Source of the DNA: Candidatus Omnitrophota bacterium
GTDB taxonomy: Bacteria > Omnitrophota > Gorgyraeia > Gygaellales > Profunditerraquicolaceae
Length of the DNA: 34,342 nt
Assembly: GCA_028716305.1 (NCBI GenBank)
Contig: JAQUQA010000001.1
Span: forward strand, 1 to 34,342
Reading direction: 5' to 3'
The position numbers and the translations under genes were made by a program. The notes below the pieces were generated by a model. It was not told the origin of the DNA and searched no databases. It was given only the letters and a program-made list of their open reading frames with translations. Shown here in pieces: positions 16,854-25,064 of the stretch (position 1 is its first letter; the number at the start of each line of letters is the position of its first letter).

Positions 16854-17716
16854 GTCAGCGTCCTTTCATTAGCTTTAACGTTCCTGTAATAATAAGCATT
16901 GATCTTCCTTTTTGCCGATCTTAACGCATTATATCCTTTCCGAAAAAGAATTAACCTGGCAAAAACCCGCAGGATATCACCGTAAGCGAAAAAATTGACT
17001 AATCTGCCGAAAAATATCTCAGTGGGCGTAAAATGCGAGTTAATTACAGACCGGGTTTCTTTACCTGAATCCAGCTCATTTTTGGAATGTCCCCCTTCCT
17101 GAAAAATAGATAAGGTTTCACCGAGGTAGCCCGCTTTTAACCCGCACCCGTATATCCCCCTTAGGGCCCAATCGTAATCGGCGGCTGACTTATAACGCAG
17201 GTCAAAAAAGCCCGCTTTATCAAAACAGCTTCTCTTGTAAAAAGTAGAAGGGTGGCCCAGCGGCCCTCTTAAAAAGAACCTTTTCTTAAGCACTCGCGGG
17301 AACTTAACCAGATACACCTGGGCCCCGTCCGGACTGGTATTAAGGATATTGCCATAGACCAGGTCAAGATCATGCCGCGCGAAATAGCGTACGACACCGG
17401 CTACCGATTCCGGCGAATAAAATTGGTCGTCGGAATTAAGCAGACAGATTATCTCTCCTTTTGACAACCTGATCCCTTTATTCTGGGCGTCATAGATCCC
17501 CTGATCCGGCTCGCTGACCAGACGGCCGATCCGTTCACGATATTTTTCTATGATCCGCGGCGTTGCGTCAGTTGAGCAGGCGTCAACAATGATATATTCG
17601 ATCTTTGGATATTTTTGCGCGAAAACGCTGCGCATCGCCCTTTCCAGGTATCTCTGGGCGTTAAAACAAACCGTAATTACCGAAACCAAAGGCAGATAAT
17701 CGCTTTTTTTATCCAT
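16850..17716 (-). CDS. Glycosyltransferase family 2
   Basis: 288 residues. PLVSVITVCFNAQRYLERAM, EYIIVDACSTDATPRIIEKY, SEPDQGIYDAQNKGIRLSKG and the DxD segment CLLNSDDQFY form a textbook GT2 core. GPLGHPSTFYKR and FDLRYKSAADYDWALR supply the acceptor-side loop and the usual catalytic Asp. No membrane helix is clear, and a basic C-terminal tail may bind the membrane. It probably adds one sugar on the cytoplasmic side. It lies two bases after the GT4 gene and overlaps the SDR gene by four. Confidence 0.9.
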   Translation of the reverse strand: MDKKSDYLPLVSVITVCFNAQRYLERAMRSVFAQKYPKIEYIIVDACSTDATPRIIEKYRERIGRLVSEPDQGIYDAQNKGIRLSKGEIICLLNSDDQFYSPESVAGVVRYFARHDLDLVYGNILNTSPDGAQVYLVKFPRVLKKRFFLRGPLGHPSTFYKRSCFDKAGFFDLRYKSAADYDWALRGIYGCGLKAGYLGETLSIFQEGGHSKNELDSGKETRSVINSHFTPTEIFFGRLVNFFAYGDILRVFARLILFRKGYNALRSAKRKINAYYYRNVKANERTLT

Positions 17717-17718
17717 AC

Positions 17719-18744
17719 CTAACCGCCTAATATGCTGTAATAGAGTTCAAAGGTCTGATGCGCGGTTTTTTCCCAGGTAAATTCCCTGGCCCTGGCCAAT
17801 CCCAGCTCCCGCAACCTGGATCTTTCCTCAGGATCATTCATTAATTTCCGCATTGCCGAAGCCAGTTCATCCGGATCATCCGGAAAAAACATGGCGGCTG
17901 CCCCCCCGGCAACTTCCGGTAAAGAGGAAGTATTTGAAGCGATCACCGGACAGCCTAAAGACATCGCTTCGACTACCGGTAGTCCGAACCCCTCGTAAGC
18001 CGAAGGATAAACCAGAAATCCTGCATTCATATACTGTTCTGCCAATGCCTGGTCATCTCCGTCAATTTGCAGCACGTTGGCGCCCAGCCCTTTTTGCTCG
18101 ATTGCCAGTTTCTCCTCTTTTGAAAAAGCCCCTCCTCCAAAACAAACCAGGGCGGAATCACTCGCGATTCCGCTGCGGTAAAATGCCTCCAGTAAAGTAG
18201 GGAAATTCTTATAACCGCCCCTTGCGCCGACAAAAAGGACAAAAGACCTTTGCACGGTTGCCCCTGTCTGAGGCATGATTTTCCCTCCTACCTTGGACAC
18301 ACCCAGGTATATTACCGAGGTTTTTTCCTTGGAAACGGGATATATCTTAAGCAGGTCTTTTCGGGTATTTTCGGATATGCAGATAATATGGTCCGCGTCC
18401 TGGATGCATTTTTTCTTCACTGCGATGTCATTCTGAAAATTCTTATTTTTAGATAGAAATAATTCATGGATCATGTCGAAAACAGTAATCACGGTCTTTA
18501 CCCCCTGCCGTTTTTTGACCGCATCAGAATAATAAGTAGGGTGATACAGCTGGGTTTTACCGAAAGAAAAAATTATATCCAGCATGGATGAACTCAGTCC
18601 CGCAAGCCTCCCTTTGGCAACATCCACCGTCCGCACCGCTACCCCCTCATGGTTCTTTGTCCTCTGGATCAATTCGGAAAAATACCTTGAGACACCGCCG
18701 TATTGTTGTAATTTGAAAATCAGGTTATCGTAAGCGATGCGCAT
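17719..18744 (-). CDS. Glycosyltransferase family 4, WbpY/MtfB-like
   Basis: 341 residues from the ATG at 18744. MRIAYDNLIFKLQQYGGVSR is the glycine-loop start of mannosyl/rhamnosyl GT4 enzymes; the frame open to 18870 would overlap the FkbM gene. QLYHPTYYSDAV, VITVFDMIHELFL, DHIICISENTRKDLL and FVLFVGARGGYKNFPTLLEA are in family order. NAGFLVYPSAYEGFGLPVVEAM holds the E-x7-E nucleotide-sugar signature. This is a fully normal GT4 protein, probably mannosyl- or rhamnosyltransferase-like by resemblance. It lies four bases after the FkbM gene. Confidence 0.9.
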   Translation of the reverse strand: MRIAYDNLIFKLQQYGGVSRYFSELIQRTKNHEGVAVRTVDVAKGRLAGLSSSMLDIIFSFGKTQLYHPTYYSDAVKKRQGVKTVITVFDMIHELFLSKNKNFQNDIAVKKKCIQDADHIICISENTRKDLLKIYPVSKEKTSVIYLGVSKVGGKIMPQTGATVQRSFVLFVGARGGYKNFPTLLEAFYRSGIASDSALVCFGGGAFSKEEKLAIEQKGLGANVLQIDGDDQALAEQYMNAGFLVYPSAYEGFGLPVVEAMSLGCPVIASNTSSLPEVAGGAAAMFFPDDPDELASAMRKLMNDPEERSRLRELGLARAREFTWEKTAHQTFELYYSILGG

Positions 18745-18748
18745 GTCA

Positions 18749-19702
18749 TTACAGGATGCACGAAGCAGCCCCAACCTCCCTTTCTTTTGCCGCGGCAAAA
18801 ATATCGTTGTCGCGGCGGTGAAATACGCAGATATCGCAATATTTTTTCCCCTGGTGGCCCGAAAACTCATTGTGCAGGTCCCTGATCAGGGATTCTTGAG
18901 CAGTCCGCAAGGAAAACAAAAATTTCCCGAAATTATCATAAACCAGCATTTGTTCATAACCAATATCACTAAGCTGCCGAAAAATTGATATTCCGTCGTC
19001 GTTATGTTCTGCCAGGAAATAAGGGTCATATTCAAAAAACAGGACGGGTTTCGCTCTGGCGAGCAAATCGGCCGCGCCCCGGATCACTTTACAGTCATAA
19101 CCGTCGGTATCGATCTTGATCATCCGCGGATCAATGAAACGCTGATCAGGGCCGATCAGGTCCGGCAGCCTGCCGATGCGCACAAGCGGATCCTCCTGCG
19201 GGGTATCGCTAAGATGCGCCGTTCCGTCATGGCGCTTTGCGGCCGCGGACAAACAGGTATTTTCCTCTCCGGCGTAGGCGCGCAGCAGCTTGACGTTGGC
19301 AAACTGCCCGGCGTTACGCTTAAGTATGCCGAAAAACAGCTCATCCCCTTCTATGCAAAGCACCGGAAAATCACCAATTTTTCTCAATAAGGCCAGGGAA
19401 TCCCCGATATTCGCCCCTACGTCGATAAGCGTAAAGTCAGGATATTTATTCCTGGTTATCTTGGTGATCCTGGCCAGATTCGCGCAATAACCGGGAAATT
19501 CCTTTAAATAAAAGGGCAGTTTATGAGAAAATGGCATCCGCATAGGAAAACCGTTGATCTCAAAGGTTACCAGTGGATCGACGATACTGGAAAGCTGCCG
19601 ATATAAAAGATCCAGGAGCTTAGCTTTTATCCTGGCAGAGCCGTTTGCGGCGTGACTATTTATCCTGGCCCTATAGATATAACCATATAATCTGTTCATC
19701 AT
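18749..19702 (-). CDS. FkbM-family methyltransferase
   Basis: 317 residues. FTLIDVGANIGDSLAL near 90-105 is motif I of the FkbM group, and VLCIEGDELFFGILKRNAG and MIKIDTDGYDCKVIRGAADL are its other signatures (the common form is KIDVEG, here KIDTDG). FkbM-type enzymes O-methylate sugars and polyketides; here a glycan hydroxyl is the likely target. The C-terminal tail (ISIFRQLSDIGYEQML onward) is normal. The two ATGs at 19702 and 19699 are equally possible starts. It lies 14 bases after the preceding methyltransferase. Confidence 0.9.
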   Translation of the reverse strand: MMNRLYGYIYRARINSHAANGSARIKAKLLDLLYRQLSSIVDPLVTFEINGFPMRMPFSHKLPFYLKEFPGYCANLARITKITRNKYPDFTLIDVGANIGDSLALLRKIGDFPVLCIEGDELFFGILKRNAGQFANVKLLRAYAGEENTCLSAAAKRHDGTAHLSDTPQEDPLVRIGRLPDLIGPDQRFIDPRMIKIDTDGYDCKVIRGAADLLARAKPVLFFEYDPYFLAEHNDDGISIFRQLSDIGYEQMLVYDNFGKFLFSLRTAQESLIRDLHNEFSGHQGKKYCDICVFHRRDNDIFAAAKEREVGAASCIL

Positions 19703-19716
19703 TTTGCGATAGCGAT

Positions 19717-20631
19717 TTATTTGACCACTAAAAGAAGTAAATTACAGTTTCCAAACCTGTCTTTGGGATGCCGGGGTAACGGCCCTTTAAAGATCCTTAA
19801 GGCCGCTAAAGGGTCTTTAAGCGTGAAATTCAACCCCTGGCTTTTCCACTCCCGCACGTAACGCTCAAAGTCACCTGGCCGGCGCTCCACGAAATACTCT
19901 TTATGCAAAAGTGTCAGCCCGGGATGCGCGATTATCCTTTGCTCCAGGGATTGCTCATCGTATAAACGCTGGAAAAATTTTTTTTCCTGCCCGTCCTGCG
20001 GGGCTTGAATGGCATAGGGGTCATTTTCCCGGTACTCCTCGCTGTATTGGCCATGCACCGGAAGGGTCAAAACGATCCTTCCTTGCGGCCTGACCACCCG
20101 GATAAATTCATCCATGGCTTTTCGATCCCCTTCACCCGGAATATGCTCCAAAACGCTTAGAGAGGTCAATATATCGATACTGCTCTTCTTAAAAGGCAGG
20201 GATTCGGCAAAGGTGTCCGGATAAAAATTGATCCGACTGCCATTACGCACGATCTTTGAAAGCGCTATTGATTCCTTCAGGTCAACCGGATCCGGGTTGA
20301 TCACGTTGACCTGGAAATTCAGCTTCTCGGCCCCCCAGAGGAAGATCAATCTGGGTGAAGAAACATCGAGCCATCGCCCTGCGCGCATCTCTTTCAGGGC
20401 CCTGCCGGCAAAGTGAAATTCGAAAAACCTTACAATGCCCACGGGATTCAGGCCTAGTGTAGCCAGGCTCGCCTTTGGCAGCTTGCGTAAAAGGCCGCGG
20501 AAAAACAATTTTCTTCCAAAAAGATCGAATCCTACCCCTTTAAGCCGGCAGAGACAGGCACACCCCAGGCAAAAATATGAAACTATGGCGCCGCACGCGG
20601 CTAAAAATATGAAATTAACTTTTCTACGCAA
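19717..20631 (-). CDS. SAM-dependent methyltransferase with N-terminal membrane anchor (TTG start)
   Basis: 304 residues if read from TTG at 20631. No ATG lies between the end of the preceding gene and the middle of this one; a longer frame reaching 20844 runs 220 bases into the preceding gene. GAGG at 20638-20641 supports TTG, giving MRRKVNFIFLAACGAIVSYF, a likely membrane helix. The methyltransferase core is weakly marked at motif I (GRWLDVSSPRLIFLWGA) but clear later: SLSVLEHIPGEGDRKAMDEF and RPQGRIVLTLP. The substrate is probably glycan-bound or lipid-bound. It overlaps the preceding stop by eight bases. Confidence 0.75.
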   Translation of the reverse strand: MRRKVNFIFLAACGAIVSYFCLGCACLCRLKGVGFDLFGRKLFFRGLLRKLPKASLATLGLNPVGIVRFFEFHFAGRALKEMRAGRWLDVSSPRLIFLWGAEKLNFQVNVINPDPVDLKESIALSKIVRNGSRINFYPDTFAESLPFKKSSIDILTSLSVLEHIPGEGDRKAMDEFIRVVRPQGRIVLTLPVHGQYSEEYRENDPYAIQAPQDGQEKKFFQRLYDEQSLEQRIIAHPGLTLLHKEYFVERRPGDFERYVREWKSQGLNFTLKDPLAALRIFKGPLPRHPKDRFGNCNLLLLVVK

Positions 20632-22231
20632 GTTCGGCCTCGGCAAATTCAGGATACCGGTTGAGATCCCAGAACCGGATAAAATCCGGATCATCAATAA
20701 ATTTATCGATAAGGGCGATAAAGGATTTCTTATCAAGTTCACTGCTTTGCTTACGTGCCTCCAGTATTTTTTGGAAAATACGTTCCGCAGAAAAAGTCTT
20801 TTGTTCGCAAAAATCAATCGTAGGGACGATCCCAAATGGATCAAGGAACCTCCCCGGGTCGATCAGCTCAAAGGTAAAATAAGCCAAAAGCTTGGCCATG
20901 ACAACTTGTTCGTCCGAGAGCGGCTGCAGTGAATCGATCTCCATGAGCTGTTTCTTAAATTCTTCGGGGGTTTCCGGGTCAACCGTAAAACCAAATTTTG
21001 CATACCAACAGGGGCCTGCCAATAAACATGGGACACCGTAAGTAGAATATTCTAATCCCGCCGTCCCGGTACAGGTAACCAGCGCGTCGGCCAGATAACG
21101 TAAAGATGCCGTATTAAATGAAACCTCGGTACCCAGATAACGTAAATGTTTTTTTGGGCATTCGCTAAACAACCCCGGCAGGTCGACATCGTTCGCCGGA
21201 TAATATTTGACATACGGGTGTTCCTTAAAGATCCAGTTGACCTTGTCGTTATTTACGGCGGCTTCAAAAATAGCCTTGAACCACTGATAATAATCACGAT
21301 GGAGCAGTCTTCCGAAGATATGAGGAAAATCATTAAAGGCGTGCAACATGACGAAAATGTTCTTTTTTTGAGGATCGAGGCCAAAGCAAGCGCAAAAATC
21401 GTTTTTATCGCGGTATAGTTTTTTATCCTGGCTATAGGGCAGTCCAAGCCTTGCCTTGGGATCAAGGTTATTAAATCTTTTTGAAAGCACGGCTTCCGCC
21501 AGGGGCAGAAAACGCTCCTTTTGTTTTGCCATCAACTCAATATCTTTACGCTCCGGGGTCATATAGCAATCATAAAAACCGGTCTTAGCAGTATGCTTTC
21601 TTAAGGCGTCGGCTTTTTCCCAGACCTCGATCCCCTCTTGCCTAAGCAGCCTCAAGAACACCCCGCCACCGGTCCCGATCACATGTCCGGTAACGCCAAG
21701 AATGACCCGGTAGCGCTTTAGTACATCTTTAACTAGGCCTTTTACATAAAAGAAATCCCGCAGGGTCTTGAGCAATACCGGGTCCCGGGGGTTTCTTAAG
21801 GTGGCGTTTTTCTTATTGGCAAGATAGGCGTCATAAACCAGATCCCCGAACTTAATCCCTTCGGATTCAAAATCCAGGAGATCATCAGGGGTTTTAAAGT
21901 TAAAAGCAAGCAGGGCCTGCAGATAACTGTAAACCTTAAGCAAAAGATACTTGGGGCTGTCTTCATAAATAAATGAGGCCCGGGGAAACGAACTAAGTAC
22001 CGCTTGCATATCTTTTTGCGAACGGGAAGGCAAAATGAATAATAACCCGGCATTCTTTCTTACCGCGGCAAAGGCGCCCAATTGGGCCAATCCCAGAAGG
22101 ATCAACGGGTATTGTTCATTACGAATCAGGATATATGTCTTATGTGGGGTCCGGTCGGGGAAAAAACCATCCCAAAAAGAACAGTTATCCCTAATAAATT
22201 CTTTTTCTGAAGTTAGCGTATTTTTAAGCAT
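20624..22231 (-). CDS. Capsule-type polysaccharide glycosyltransferase (GT-B, KpsC/KpsS or CDP-glycerol transferase-like)
   Basis: 535 residues. The clearest segments are VMLHAFNDFPHIFGRLLHRD, WIFKEHPYVKYYP, and VTCTGTAGLEYSTYGVPCLL, which resemble the donor-binding half of capsule polysaccharide synthesis proteins (KEHP, then SG/TG...E...GVP). The first 250 residues have no confident match. The likely role is adding an unusual sugar such as Kdo or nonulosonate, or a phosphate-linked residue, to a growing chain. This is inferred, with the nonulosonate block immediately before it as support. It lies two bases after the GNAT gene, with only a weak ribosome site. Confidence 0.7.
   Translation of the reverse strand: MLKNTLTSEKEFIRDNCSFWDGFFPDRTPHKTYILIRNEQYPLILLGLAQLGAFAAVRKNAGLLFILPSRSQKDMQAVLSSFPRASFIYEDSPKYLLLKVYSYLQALLAFNFKTPDDLLDFESEGIKFGDLVYDAYLANKKNATLRNPRDPVLLKTLRDFFYVKGLVKDVLKRYRVILGVTGHVIGTGGGVFLRLLRQEGIEVWEKADALRKHTAKTGFYDCYMTPERKDIELMAKQKERFLPLAEAVLSKRFNNLDPKARLGLPYSQDKKLYRDKNDFCACFGLDPQKKNIFVMLHAFNDFPHIFGRLLHRDYYQWFKAIFEAAVNNDKVNWIFKEHPYVKYYPANDVDLPGLFSECPKKHLRYLGTEVSFNTASLRYLADALVTCTGTAGLEYSTYGVPCLLAGPCWYAKFGFTVDPETPEEFKKQLMEIDSLQPLSDEQVVMAKLLAYFTFELIDPGRFLDPFGIVPTIDFCEQKTFSAERIFQKILEARKQSSELDKKSFIALIDKFIDDPDFIRFWDLNRYPEFAEAELA
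20638..20641 (-). promoter_or_regulatory. Ribosome binding site supporting the TTG start at 20631
   Basis: GAGG on the minus strand, six bases from the TTG at 20631, inside the end of the preceding gene. No ATG is available nearby. Confidence 0.45.
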
Positions 22232-22233
22232 TT

Positions 22234-23013
22234 TTAACTTTGCCAGCGGTGCAGCACGACAAATGTCTCTTTTATCCGGAACCCTTTTTTGATATAGAAA
22301 TTTAAGGCTCCAAGATTACGAAATTGCGTACCAACCAGCAGCCCGGCCCGCTTTCTTGCGGCAGTACGCACGGCTGCTTCAATCAGGGCCGCTCCCGCCC
22401 CTTTTTCTTGAAAATCAGGGAGCACGGAAAGAAAGCATATTTCTAAATATCTCCGCAGATAAAGTTTTGATTTTTTTAATAAAAGCGCCCCGATAATTCT
22501 ATCTTTATGCTTAGCCAGAAATATGGCATTATCGCCTTTGGGGACAAAATTTTTAAAAAGATTTATCCATACCCCCCTAGCTTTATTTTTAGGGATATGC
22601 GCGTCTTGATGGAACCGGGTAAAAGAAAAAGTACTCCCCAGCTCATTATAAGGTATACCGCGGGTGGTGCCGGATCCCATCTTTTTAACCTCGCAGATGC
22701 TCGCCCGCTTTTTAGAGGCTGCCAAATGACAGCTTTCCATTTCAAGGATCACTCCAGTATCGATATAATCAAATCCGCATTTAATCAACAGATTAAGAAA
22801 TGTTGATTCTTCAGTTGAGGGGATCTTGGCAGTTATAAAAGAATCTGGCGGGAGGCCCTTTGCCAAGAATTCCCCTAAACCCTGAAAGTGGCTGCCGATT
22901 TTAGAATTCCTCCAGTCAAATAAATATGATACGACCCCGAAATAATCACTATCCCACGGTAAAAAAGTGAATTTGAATAAACAGTCGTTATGTCTTAAGA
23001 TTAAGTCTTTCAT
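22234..23013 (-). CDS. WecD-like GNAT acetyltransferase
   Basis: 259 residues. LPWDSDYFGVVSYLFDW near 18-34 is the WDSxxFG start of WecD-type sugar N-acetyltransferases. FSFTRFHQDAHIPKNKARGV matches the internal S/TRFHxD segment, and CFLSVLPDFQEKGAGAALIE plus GTQFRNLGALNFYIKKGFRI form the acetyl-CoA loop and C-terminal strand. The family N-acetylates a 4-amino sugar with acetyl-CoA. Beside the PseG-like and NeuB genes, it could take the PseH/LegH step (inference). The ATG at 23013 overlaps the PseG-like gene by 26 bases, the longest overlap in the locus. No good ribosome site is seen, so the start is less certain. Confidence 0.82.
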   Translation of the reverse strand: MKDLILRHNDCLFKFTFLPWDSDYFGVVSYLFDWRNSKIGSHFQGLGEFLAKGLPPDSFITAKIPSTEESTFLNLLIKCGFDYIDTGVILEMESCHLAASKKRASICEVKKMGSGTTRGIPYNELGSTFSFTRFHQDAHIPKNKARGVWINLFKNFVPKGDNAIFLAKHKDRIIGALLLKKSKLYLRRYLEICFLSVLPDFQEKGAGAALIEAAVRTAARKRAGLLVGTQFRNLGALNFYIKKGFRIKETFVVLHRWQS

Positions 23014-23995
23014 TTATAAGATTCGGGATCTCGTCGCAGCGTAAAGCGAACTTTAACGGATGAATATTGCTGGAAAACAAGAATTGCTTCAGTTTGTTTT
23101 CGTCAATGCTCCTGCCCCCTAGATAGACAATGGCGTTCATCTTTTTAAACCACTTGCATCTGCGTTTTTGGTGTCCGTAAGTAGAAACTACCGCCGCCGG
23201 CAAATTCATCGCCATGGCCTCAAACAGTGAAAGCCCGCCCGCGCCGACAAAGGCATCCGCCCATAAATAATGCTTTTTCATCTCTAAAACGTTTTGATAG
23301 ACCGAAATACGGTTGATATTCTTTCGGCGTAAGAAATCGAGAAGTTTTTTCCTGCATTTATCAGTATAACCGGCACCGAGGATAACCCGGATCCGCAACG
23401 ATCCGGCCAGGCGTTCAAATAGTTCTACCGTTCTAAAGGTAAAATCCGATTTGTCGAAGCCACCAAAAAATACCAGTATATTCCTAAGGCATCGCGCCGG
23501 CTTAAATTTTCCGTTTAAAATCGCTGCTCGGAGCATATCCTTTTTTAAAACCACATATTCCGGGCCAAGTAAAAATTTCGTTTTGGGAAATTTTTCAGGA
23601 AGATACAGGCGATGGCTCTCCACGTCCCAATTTATTACAAGATCAAGATTATCCGGAATCCTCCCCCAGAAATCAATACAACCTTTTACCTGCGCTTGCA
23701 CCTTTTTCAAATAATCAACCGGCCCATTTGTAACCTCAAAGAAAAAAGCATTAATAGCCTCCCGGTTAATGATCTGATTGATACGATCTACCTCTTGCCT
23801 TCGATCAAACCGCGGTGAAATAAAAAAACTATCCTTTATTTTATATTGATCCAGTATGCTTTGCGTCTGAGGGGTTTTCTTACAGATAAAATATTTCTTC
23901 CACCCCCGGAAATATTGCGAAAGATAAAGCAAAGAGTAAAGATCACCGGTACCGCTTTTTTCTCCTGCGTCTGCTCTAAATAGAATTTTATTCAT
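22988..23995 (-). CDS. PseG/SpsG-like GT-B protein (UDP-sugar hydrolase relative) lacking the key His
   Basis: 335 residues. FRADAGEKSGTGDLYSLLYL near 6-25 corresponds to the PseG/MurG-like start (R-A/S-D..G.GH..R), but the His of GxGH is Asp18 here, and the following Arg is also absent. LVFFGGFDKSDFTFRTVEL and WADAFVGAGGLSLFEAMAMN match the C-terminal nucleotide-binding half. In the Pse pathway PseG removes UDP to release the free sugar used by the synthase. Loss of the His suggests that this protein does not do the normal hydrolysis, or uses another residue. It lies between the NeuB gene (overlap of eight bases) and the GNAT gene. Confidence 0.78.
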   Translation of the reverse strand: MNKILFRADAGEKSGTGDLYSLLYLSQYFRGWKKYFICKKTPQTQSILDQYKIKDSFFISPRFDRRQEVDRINQIINREAINAFFFEVTNGPVDYLKKVQAQVKGCIDFWGRIPDNLDLVINWDVESHRLYLPEKFPKTKFLLGPEYVVLKKDMLRAAILNGKFKPARCLRNILVFFGGFDKSDFTFRTVELFERLAGSLRIRVILGAGYTDKCRKKLLDFLRRKNINRISVYQNVLEMKKHYLWADAFVGAGGLSLFEAMAMNLPAAVVSTYGHQKRRCKWFKKMNAIVYLGGRSIDENKLKQFLFSSNIHPLKFALRCDEIPNLINERLNLKT

Positions 23996-25064
23996 GAAAA
24001 ATCGCCCTCCAGGTCACAGGCGAACCTTTTTTAATGTTAACAGGGCTAAAGACCCTGAATTCCTTAAAAAATTCCATATATTTGGGATCTATTCCTCTTG
24101 GCTTTTTGCCTGGCCGCAATATCGCTAAATCGCCGCATTTGATCCTGCTATCCTTAAGAATATCATTTTTCGCATAAATCGCCATATAGCAGAAATCGCG
24201 CAAATAACGCTCGTATTCAAAAACTTTTTTCTCGGTGCTCCCGTAGAGCACCCGGTCGATCGGCGCCCCGCGGTTTTTTTTCTTTTCCGCCGTTCTAATC
24301 TCCCTGACCATTTGCTTAAGCTCCTCCGGTTCCAGCGCGAAGAAATGATCCGGCCCGGGCATTTGTTTGTCCAGGGTGATATGCTTTTCGATTATCCCCG
24401 CCCCCAGATACACCGCCTGGACCGCCGCCCGGGAAACCAGGGCGGTATGATCGGAAAAACCTGCCCCGCAGCCGGGAAAGGCCGATTTTAGCGTTTTGAT
24501 GGCTCCCAGGTTGCATTGCTGCGGCGCTGCCGGGTATTTTAAGGTGCACTGTAAAAGCCAGATTTTATCGTGAAATTTATTGATACAGGCAACTGCCTCT
24601 TCGATCTCCGAAAGGGTTGCCGCGCCGGTTGAAACGATCAAAGGCAGCTTGAAGCGCGCGCAATGTTCGAGAAGCGGAATATTGGTTAAGGCGGTAGAGG
24701 CGATTTTGATTGCCCTCATTCCACGGGAGATCAAAAAATCCACCCCCTGCCGGTCAAAAACCGAAGCCAGAAAATCTATCCGCTTTTTTCGGCAATAATC
24801 GACAACCGGCCTTATCCAGGAAGGCGGCATCTCGAATGATTCCACCGCGGAATAAATATCGTAACTGTATTTCTTGTTTTTGTCCTGCCAATCCAGCTTT
24901 CCGGCGGAACGCGGATACAACCCGGCAGCCCGGAAATACTGGAACTTAACGCAGTCACATCCGGCTGCCGCGGAAACGTCGATCAGGCGCAAACAGTTAT
25001 CCAGAGAACCGTTATGATTTATCCCGACCTCGGCAATAATATAGGTTTTATTCTTATGAATCAT
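23988..25064 (-). CDS. neuB: Nonulosonate synthase, NeuB/PseI/LegI family
   Basis: 358 residues. The N-terminal TIM barrel has TYIIAEVGINHNGSLDNCLR at 8-27, CVKFQYFRAAGLYP, IKIASTALTNIPLLEHCARF, STGAATLSEIEEAVACI, LQCTLKYPAAPQQCNLGAI, GFSDHT, and AGIIEKHITLDKQMPGPDHF, all in family order. A C-terminal SAF (antifreeze-like) domain follows from about residue 285. The family condenses phosphoenolpyruvate with a six-carbon amino sugar to form sialic, pseudaminic or legionaminic acid. The exact product is not determined. It overlaps the zinc-finger methyltransferase gene by four bases and the PseG-like gene by eight. No CMP-nonulosonate synthetase is in the window. Confidence 0.92.
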   Translation of the reverse strand: MIHKNKTYIIAEVGINHNGSLDNCLRLIDVSAAAGCDCVKFQYFRAAGLYPRSAGKLDWQDKNKKYSYDIYSAVESFEMPPSWIRPVVDYCRKKRIDFLASVFDRQGVDFLISRGMRAIKIASTALTNIPLLEHCARFKLPLIVSTGAATLSEIEEAVACINKFHDKIWLLQCTLKYPAAPQQCNLGAIKTLKSAFPGCGAGFSDHTALVSRAAVQAVYLGAGIIEKHITLDKQMPGPDHFFALEPEELKQMVREIRTAEKKKNRGAPIDRVLYGSTEKKVFEYERYLRDFCYMAIYAKNDILKDSRIKCGDLAILRPGKKPRGIDPKYMEFFKEFRVFSPVNIKKGSPVTWRAIFHE

